DNA of 9,809 nucleotides from assembly GCA_030616145.1 (NCBI GenBank), contig JAUWXU010000017.1, positions 1-9,809 of the forward strand, read 5' to 3'. This document shows, in pieces, positions 4,675 through 9,809 of this stretch. The position numbers were made by a program, and so were the translations under genes. Position 1 is the first letter of the stretch. The number at the start of each line of letters is the position of its first letter. The notes beneath the pieces are model-generated. The model had not been told where the DNA came from and did not search any database. It saw only the letters and a program-made list of their open reading frames with translations. The DNA comes from Candidatus Omnitrophota bacterium. GTDB lineage: Bacteria > Omnitrophota > JAUWXU01.

Positions 4675-6474
4675 ATGCGGGAATATTTCAGACTACTCAA
4701 ATTAATAACCCCCTATAAATGGATTTTTATAGCGGCGGTTATATGTATGGTTTTTTCTACCCTTTTTTCCGGTTTTCAGTTAGGGATGATTGTTCCCCTG
4801 ATTGACAATATCTTTACCGGCAAGGGGATACCCTGTTACAGCGAACATCTACCTACCTTTATTAAAGCACTGATTGCAAAAATAAATTCTATTCCCCCGC
4901 TCAGCCTGTTAAAGATAATAGCAATGATGGTGCCTTCGATAATTTTACTTAAGGGAATCTTTGATTTTGGTAAGACCTATTTAATGAACGATATCAGTCA
5001 AAAGGTAATCAGAGATATAAGAAATAAACTATATCGAAAATTGCAAACCCTGTCTTTAGATTTTTATTCCCGCCAGCGCACCGGAGAATTAGTATCCCGG
5101 ATTACCAATGATGTAACGGTAGTTCAGAATTCTATCAGCGAAAATGCAGTTGATTTAATTTATCAATCTTTACAGATAATTTTATTTCTTTCCATTATCT
5201 TTTTTATTCACTGGAAATTAGCGCTCGTTTCGCTGGTATTGCTTCCGTTGATTATGCTCCCGATAATAAAAATTATCAGGAGATTACGTAAGATCAGCGA
5301 GGAGACGCAGGAAAAAATGGCTGATATTTCTTCGATGCTGTTTGAAACCATTTCGGGCATCAGGATTGTAAAGGCATTTTCAATGGAAGACTACGAAGTA
5401 AGCAGATTCACTAAGCTTACGAATAGATTTTACAGGCTGATGATGAAATCTATTAAGAGAATGGCGGTTATTGCCCCGCTAACAGAATTTTTTGGGGCAG
5501 CGGCGGCCATCTTCGTATTTTATTATGCCTCCAAACAGGTGATGCAAGGTATGCTTAGTTTTGGAATTTTCAGTTTCTTTTTAGCAGCTCTTATGTCATT
5601 GATGAAGCCGTTTAAGAAATTAAGCAGGGTTCAGGCGATACTCCAGCAGGCCCTGGCTGCGGCTACCCGGATATTTAAGATTTTGGACTTGAATCCGACC
5701 ATTATTGATAAACCCGGCGCTATTCCATTAATGCCGATAAACAAAAGAATCTCATTTGAAAATATCCAGTTCAGTTATACCGATGGCAAGACAGTCTTAC
5801 GCAATATAAATCTGGATGCCCATCGCGGCGAGATAATTGCCTTGGTTGGACCGAGCGGAGTAGGTAAGACAAGCCTGGTTAATCTTATCCCCCGATTTTA
5901 CGACCCGGAGAGAGGAACGATAACCATCGATGGCCAGGATATAAGGAATGTTACTTTTTCTTCTCTCAGGCAACAAATAGGAATGGTAACCCAGGAGACA
6001 ATTCTGTTTAATGATACAGTGAAGGCAAACATCGCCTATGGAAAGATAGATACCCCCGATGATAAGATTATTGAGGCCGCCAGGTTGGCTAATGCCGATT
6101 CTTTTATTGCTAAATTAGAAGATGGTTATAATGCTTTGATCGGCGAGCGAGGGGTCAAACTTTCAGGCGGTGAGAGGCAGAGATTAGCTATTGCCAGAGC
6201 AATTTTGAAAAATCCGCCAATTTTGATACTGGACGAGGCAACCTCTCAATTAGATAGCGAAAGCGAAAGATTGGTTCAGGAGGCGATTGAGAGATTAATG
6301 CAAGGAAGAACAGTTTTTGTTATTGCCCACCGACTTTCCACCGTAAAAAACGCCACAAAGATACTGGTTTTGGATAAGGGTGAGATTGTGGACCGAGGCA
6401 GACACAGCGAACTCATTGGCAGGAGCGGACTGTACAAAAAACTGTACGAAATGCAGTTCGAAGCCCAATCTTAA
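4675..6474 (+). CDS. msbA: MsbA-type lipid A ABC exporter (fused permease-ATPase)
   Basis: A homodimeric inner-membrane ABC transporter half; MsbA flips lipid A-core from the cytosolic to the periplasmic leaflet. The 599 residues show the standard order: an N-terminal membrane domain with about six hydrophobic segments (roughly 15-35, 78-95, 158-178, 180-200, 262-285, 292-312), then the nucleotide-binding domain with Walker A GPSGVGKTS (392-400), Q-loop VTQETILF (438-445), signature LSGGERQR (496-503), Walker B ILILDEAT (516-523) and the switch His552 in AHRLSTV. MREYFRLLKLITPYKW is a typical start for the family, so ATG 4675 is kept although no ribosome binding site is seen. Sequence alone cannot exclude another lipid or drug exporter; the lpx neighbours support MsbA. 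The GAF-ANTAR gene follows after 10 nt. Confidence 0.88.
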   Translation: MREYFRLLKLITPYKWIFIAAVICMVFSTLFSGFQLGMIVPLIDNIFTGKGIPCYSEHLPTFIKALIAKINSIPPLSLLKIIAMMVPSIILLKGIFDFGKTYLMNDISQKVIRDIRNKLYRKLQTLSLDFYSRQRTGELVSRITNDVTVVQNSISENAVDLIYQSLQIILFLSIIFFIHWKLALVSLVLLPLIMLPIIKIIRRLRKISEETQEKMADISSMLFETISGIRIVKAFSMEDYEVSRFTKLTNRFYRLMMKSIKRMAVIAPLTEFFGAAAAIFVFYYASKQVMQGMLSFGIFSFFLAALMSLMKPFKKLSRVQAILQQALAAATRIFKILDLNPTIIDKPGAIPLMPINKRISFENIQFSYTDGKTVLRNINLDAHRGEIIALVGPSGVGKTSLVNLIPRFYDPERGTITIDGQDIRNVTFSSLRQQIGMVTQETILFNDTVKANIAYGKIDTPDDKIIEAARLANADSFIAKLEDGYNALIGERGVKLSGGERQRLAIARAILKNPPILILDEATSQLDSESERLVQEAIERLMQGRTVFVIAHRLSTVKNATKILVLDKGEIVDRGRHSELIGRSGLYKKLYEMQFEAQS

Positions 6475-6484
6475 ATAAACCGCC

Positions 6485-7189
6485 ATGAGCAGAAAATCCA
6501 TATCTTACCCCCAACAAATAGAAGCGCTCTCAAGTATAAGCAGGGCTATTAGTTCCGATCTTTATCTGGAGGATATCCTGCGTTTAATCGTAACAGTCAG
6601 CGCCCAGGTATTAAAGTCGAAGATATGTTCTTTGATGTTGATTGATCAGAAAACGGGCAAATTGGTAATCAGGGCCACCCAGAGCGTTAGCGAAGAATAC
6701 AACAAAAAACCTCCACTGAGAATAGGAGAAGGAATTGTCGGCAAAGTTGCCAGGGAAAATAGACCCCGGGTAGTCTTTAATATTGCCAAAGAAAAAGAAT
6801 ATAAATATAAAAATGTAGTTAAAAAAGAGGGATTGTGTTCATTGCTGTCTGTTCCTTTAGCGGTTAAGGGCAAAGTGATAGGGGTAATCAATAATTATAC
6901 ATCATTTCCTCATAGATTCAGCAAAACAGAAATAAATATTTTAACCACTGTTGCTAATCAAGCGGCAATAGTAATCGAAAATGCCAATTTGTTGGTTCAG
7001 TCTAAAATCATCAAGGAAGAACTGGAGACCAGGAAGTTGCTAGAGCGGGCAAAAGGAATTTTAATGAAAGAAAAAGGTCTTTCTGAAAAAACGGCCTTTA
7101 GAAAAATTCAGAAAAGCAGTATGAACTTACGCAAGTCAATGAGAGATATTGCCGAGGCCATTATCTTAACCTTTGAGGTAAGAAAGTAA
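6485..7189 (+). CDS. GAF-ANTAR domain RNA-binding regulator (putative antiterminator)
   Basis: The 234-residue cytosolic protein has an N-terminal GAF sensor domain (about 28-166; [16 protein letters not shown] at 79-94, [14 protein letters not shown] at 122-135, [10 protein letters not shown] at 158-167) and a C-terminal ANTAR domain (about 178-230) with [14 protein letters not shown] (181-194), the helix [15 protein letters not shown] and a final helix [13 protein letters not shown] domains (AmiR, NasR, EutV) bind paired hexaloop hairpins in nascent RNA and prevent termination; the GAF domain presumably senses a small molecule or redox signal, which I cannot name. No receiver domain or phospho-acceptor module is present. 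The ligand and target RNAs are not identifiable here. The gene sits 10 nt after msbA without a clear ribosome binding site, and its TAA stop overlaps the mnmG start by one base (TAATG), so it is part of that operon. Confidence 0.88.
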   Translation: MSRKSISYPQQIEALSSISRAISSDLYLEDILRLIVTVSAQVLKSKICSLMLIDQKTGKLVIRATQSVSEEYNKKPPLRIGEGIVGKVARENRPRVVFNIAKEKEYKYKNVVKKEGLCSLLSVPLAVKGKVIGVINNYTSFPHRFSKTEINILTTVANQAAIVIENANLLVQSKIIKEELETRKLLERAKGILMKEKGLSEKTAFRKIQKSSMNLRKSMRDIAEAIILTFEVRK

Positions 7190-9051
7190 TGGAGCTCTAT
7201 GATGTAGTCGTTATTGGCGCCGGTCATGCCGGATGCGAAGCAGCCCTGGCTTCTTCCCGTATGGGGTGCAAGACAGTCCTGGTAACCATGGATTTAAATA
7301 CAATAGCCCTTATGTCCTGCAATCCAGCTATTGGGGGTGTAGCCAAGGGGCAATTGGTAAAGGAGATAGATGCCCTGGGTGGTCAGATGGGCAGGGTTGC
7401 AGACGAGACTGCCCTCCAGTTCAGGGTATTGAATATGAGCAAGGGCCTGGCTGTTCGTTCTTCCCGCGTTCAGGCCGATAGAAGGGATTATTGTCGGAAG
7501 ATGAAATCTATCCTCGAAGGTGAGAAAAATTTACATCTTAAACAGGCCATGGTGAATGAACTTTTAATAGATAATAAAAGAATATGTGGAGTGGTTACCG
7601 ATAAAAATGAAAGGATTTTAACTAATAATGTGATTATAGCCACCGGAACATTTTTGAGAGGAATAGTCCATATAGGCAGAGAGAAATTTAGCGCCGGAAG
7701 AATGGGAGAAATATCTTCTAATCTGCTTTCATACTCTCTGAACCATGCAGGGTTAAAATTAGGCCGGCTTAAAACATGCACCCCTCCCCGGATAGAGGGC
7801 AGAAAAATAGATTATTCTTGCCTGGCAATTCAGGAAGGAGATTGTCCGCCCCGGCCATTTTCTTTTTTCAGCCCAAAGATTGAAAGAAAACAATTCCCCT
7901 GTTATATAACTTATACCAATTCCCAGACGCATAAGATTATAAAGAAACATCTTTCTTTTTCGCCGATGATTACTGGAAGTATTGAGGGTGCGCCTCCCCG
8001 ATATTGCCCTTCTATTGAAGACAAAATCGCCATTTTTCCCGACCGGAATAGGCATCAGATATTTTTAGAACCAGAGGGAACCGATACCACTGAAGTCTAT
8101 TGTAATGGTTTATTTACCGGTCTGCCTGAAGATGTACAGCTTAAGGTGTTGAGGTCAATAAAAGGACTTGAGGATGCAGAAATAACCAAGCCGGGATATG
8201 CCGTTGAATATGATTATGTAGATCCCCGGCAGCTTAAACCTACGCTGGAGACAAAGTTGATCGGTGGACTTTATCATGCCGGCCAGATTAATGGGACTTC
8301 CGGCTATGAAGAAGCAGCGGCCCAGGGCTTGCTCGCAGGAATAAACGCAGCCCTGAGGGTTAAGAAGAAAGAACCTTTAATCCTTGATCGCTCACAGGCC
8401 TATATAGGGGTGTTAATCGATGATCTGGTAGTTAAGGGAACCAATGAACCATACAGGATGTTTACTTCGCGGGTAGAATACAGGTTGTTGTTAAGAGAAG
8501 ACAATGCCGATTTACGTCTTTCTGAAATAGGGTATAAACTGGGGCTGATAGACGAGGATAGATATAAAAAGGTCTGTTTGAAAAAGGAGTTGATCGAGAA
8601 GGAGTTAAAGAGAATAAGTCGTCTAAAGATAAGGCCTCTCTATTCAGTAAATAAAAGGTTAAAAGAAATAGGGACTACTCCGATCAATAAGGTTAAATTA
8701 TTTAGCGAACTTTTAAAAAGACCACAGGTTTCATACAGCGATTTAATGCTGCTGCAAGGAGAAAAACATAATGCTGTAGCCTCTGAAGTTGCCTTTCAGA
8801 TAGAATTTCAGATTAAATATGAAGGTTATATTGAAAGACAACATAGAGAAATAGAAAATTTTAGAAAGATAGAAAGGATGAAAATACCCAGCAATATGGA
8901 TGTTAAAAATATCCCCGGGCTTTCATCAGAAGTGGTAGAAAAACTATCTGTTGCCAGGCCTTTTACTCTCGGTGAGGCCTCCCGGATTTCTGGCATTACA
9001 CCGGCAGCCATTTCTTTATTAATGGTGTATCTGAAAAAATATCAAAGATGA
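7189..9051 (+). CDS. mnmG: MnmG (GidA), tRNA uridine-5-carboxymethylaminomethyl modification enzyme
   Basis: An FAD-dependent enzyme that with MnmE installs the (carboxymethyl)aminomethyl group on wobble uridine 34 of certain tRNAs. The 620 residues are full length. Visible motifs: FAD-binding [13 protein letters not shown] (7-19), MSCNPAIGG (42-50, conserved Cys44), [10 protein letters not shown] (56-65), QADRRDY (95-101), ATGTFLRG (151-158), [11 protein letters not shown] (192-202), [18 protein letters not shown] (263-280, with the second conserved Cys at 273) and an FAD-contact region [18 protein letters not shown]. The C-terminal helical domain that binds MnmE and tRNA is intact. GAGGT about 11 nt upstream, inside the GAF-ANTAR gene, supports the start. 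No mnmE or rsmG partner is adjacent in the window. Confidence 0.97.
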   Translation: MELYDVVVIGAGHAGCEAALASSRMGCKTVLVTMDLNTIALMSCNPAIGGVAKGQLVKEIDALGGQMGRVADETALQFRVLNMSKGLAVRSSRVQADRRDYCRKMKSILEGEKNLHLKQAMVNELLIDNKRICGVVTDKNERILTNNVIIATGTFLRGIVHIGREKFSAGRMGEISSNLLSYSLNHAGLKLGRLKTCTPPRIEGRKIDYSCLAIQEGDCPPRPFSFFSPKIERKQFPCYITYTNSQTHKIIKKHLSFSPMITGSIEGAPPRYCPSIEDKIAIFPDRNRHQIFLEPEGTDTTEVYCNGLFTGLPEDVQLKVLRSIKGLEDAEITKPGYAVEYDYVDPRQLKPTLETKLIGGLYHAGQINGTSGYEEAAAQGLLAGINAALRVKKKEPLILDRSQAYIGVLIDDLVVKGTNEPYRMFTSRVEYRLLLREDNADLRLSEIGYKLGLIDEDRYKKVCLKKELIEKELKRISRLKIRPLYSVNKRLKEIGTTPINKVKLFSELLKRPQVSYSDLMLLQGEKHNAVASEVAFQIEFQIKYEGYIERQHREIENFRKIERMKIPSNMDVKNIPGLSSEVVEKLSVARPFTLGEASRISGITPAAISLLMVYLKKYQR

Positions 9052-9053
9052 TA

Positions 9054-9088
9054 CACAGATGTCATTGCTTCATCAGCGATCATCTGCG
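9054..9088. repeat. Palindromic repeat/hairpin after mnmG
   Basis: Outer arms CACAGATG (9054-9061) and CATCTGCG (9081-9088) pair at 7 of 8 positions. After a 2-nt bulge, inner arms ATTGCT (9064-9069) and AGCGAT (9075-9080) add six pairs (one G-T) around a 5-nt loop. It starts 3 bases after the mnmG stop and lacks a long T run, so it is not a convincing terminator. The ACACAGAT core is shared with the inverted repeat at 3552-3675. Confidence 0.6.
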
Positions 9089-9106
9089 TTTAATGAGGAT
9101 TGAACT

Positions 9107-9809
9107 ATGGATGGTTTACCTATCCTGGGGATTTTAAATAAGCTAAAGAAACATAATACATTTATTCTGCTTGAAACGATAAAAACAGACAAAGACAATT
9201 TTCTTTCCTACCTATTTGTTAACCCGGCCGATATTGTTCAAAGTTACAGTTTAAGCAATATCAAGGGTTGTTTTGAGCGGATTAGCTCTTATCTTAATCG
9301 GGGATATTATGCGGCCGGTTTTTGTTCATATGAGATGGGCTATGCCTTTGAAAGGATTTATAAAAAAAAGAAAAGTTACGATTTTCCTTTATTGTGGTTC
9401 GGAATCTTTAAGAAACCGGTAATTTTTGACCATCAAAGCGGTAAGTTCATAGCCAACAGGCCATCCTTTGGCGCCAGAGGAGAAGATGTCGGTAGTTATA
9501 GTATCAAGCGTCTTAACCTGAATTCCACAGAAAGACATTATCGCAGTTCCGTTAGCAGAATTAAGAAATTGATTGAGCAGGGTGATACCTATCAGGTCAA
9601 TTATACTATGAAATATAAGTTCGGCTTTCGGGGTTCTGCTTATCGATTATATTATGAACTGAGGAACAATCAATCCGCTTCTTATTGCGCGTTTATAAAA
9701 ACAGGAGGATTTTCTGCCCTTTCTTTTTCACCTGAATTATTTTTTAGAAAGCGAGGCCGTCGTATAGAGGTAAAACCGATGAAAGGGACCACCGGCAGAG
9801 GCAGCAATC
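9107..9809 (+). CDS. pabB: PabB-type aminodeoxychorismate synthase component I, N-terminal 234 codons (partial)
   Basis: PabB uses chorismate plus ammonia (from the PabA glutamine amidotransferase) to make 4-amino-4-deoxychorismate, the precursor of p-aminobenzoate in folate synthesis. The open frame starts at ATG 9107, with GAGGA (9095-9099) 7 nt upstream, and is still open at the window end. The N-terminal part (FILLETIKTD, AAGFCSYEMGYAFE at 69-82) resembles the clade often fused to a class IV aminotransferase/lyase domain. Family motifs are GDTYQVNYT (159-167), SFSPELFFR (206-214) and KPMKGTTGRG (223-232). Lys226 in PMKGT is at the position of the PabB nucleophilic lysine; anthranilate synthase (TrpE) has Ala there. 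The core catalytic C-terminal half lies outside the window. The gene follows mnmG after 55 nt and is probably in the same operon. Confidence 0.85.
   Translation, partial: MDGLPILGILNKLKKHNTFILLETIKTDKDNFLSYLFVNPADIVQSYSLSNIKGCFERISSYLNRGYYAAGFCSYEMGYAFERIYKKKKSYDFPLLWFGIFKKPVIFDHQSGKFIANRPSFGARGEDVGSYSIKRLNLNSTERHYRSSVSRIKKLIEQGDTYQVNYTMKYKFGFRGSAYRLYYELRNNQSASYCAFIKTGGFSALSFSPELFFRKRGRRIEVKPMKGTTGRGSN

Noticed and set aside
7233..8055. Alternative-frame and antisense open frames inside mnmG
   Set aside because: MnmG is intact with all family motifs; the other frames have composition typical of shadows and no homology I recognise.
9081..9092. Intrinsic terminator after mnmG
   Set aside because: The hairpin is good but is followed by only three T residues, and pabB starts a few bases later with a clear ribosome binding site, so read-through seems likely.
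9107..9809. Anthranilate synthase component I (TrpE) instead of PabB
   Set aside because: The PMKGT motif carries the PabB-type lysine where TrpE has alanine, and the N-terminal region resembles the PabB fusion clade.

Overview
This window comes from a Gram-negative (LPS-making) bacterium. Five genes or gene parts belong to lipid A biosynthesis and export: the tail of lpxA, lpxI, lpxB, a Gfo/Idh-type oxidoreductase of the kind often found in lpx clusters, and msbA. By eye the base composition is A/T-leaning, and coding density is high with several overlapping start/stop codons. The alpha-type glutamine synthetase, the use of LpxI rather than LpxH, the GAF-ANTAR protein and the repeats suggest an uncultured diderm lineage; an Omnitrophota-like or deltaproteobacterium-like source is a guess from memory, not something the sequence proves.

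Layout. Bases 1-2289 (+ strand): 3' end of lpxA, lpxI (4-nt ATGA overlap), then glnA 13 nt later, ending at a strong bidirectional intrinsic terminator (2329-2363). Bases 2406-4595 (- strand): a Gfo/Idh oxidoreductase followed by lpxB, running back toward the same terminator. Bases 4596-4674: a compact divergent control region with two face-to-face sigma70-like promoters that overlap. Bases 4675-9809 (+ strand): msbA, a GAF-ANTAR RNA-binding regulator, mnmG and the first 234 codons of a pabB-type gene that runs off the window.

How the genes work together: LpxA adds the first acyl chain to UDP-GlcNAc, LpxI cleaves UDP-2,3-diacylglucosamine to lipid X, LpxB joins lipid X to another UDP-diacylglucosamine, and MsbA flips the finished lipid A core across the inner membrane. 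GlnA (glutamine), MnmG (tRNA wobble uridine modification) and PabB (folate precursor) are housekeeping genes placed within or after this cluster. The GAF-ANTAR protein is the only regulator in view.

The most interesting material is not coding. Degenerate 8-bp tandem repeats (CTAACCSG-like) lie directly after the lpxB stop and across the gfo stop. A long imperfect inverted repeat (about 109 bp) separates gfo from lpxB, supplies the last codons of gfo, and resembles an intrinsic terminator in front of lpxB. A related palindrome begins at the mnmG stop. Together with the inverted orientation of gfo-lpxB relative to the rest of the lipid A genes, this suggests repeat-associated rearrangement of the cluster. 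I found no CRISPR, tRNA, rRNA, transposase or clear new defence system.
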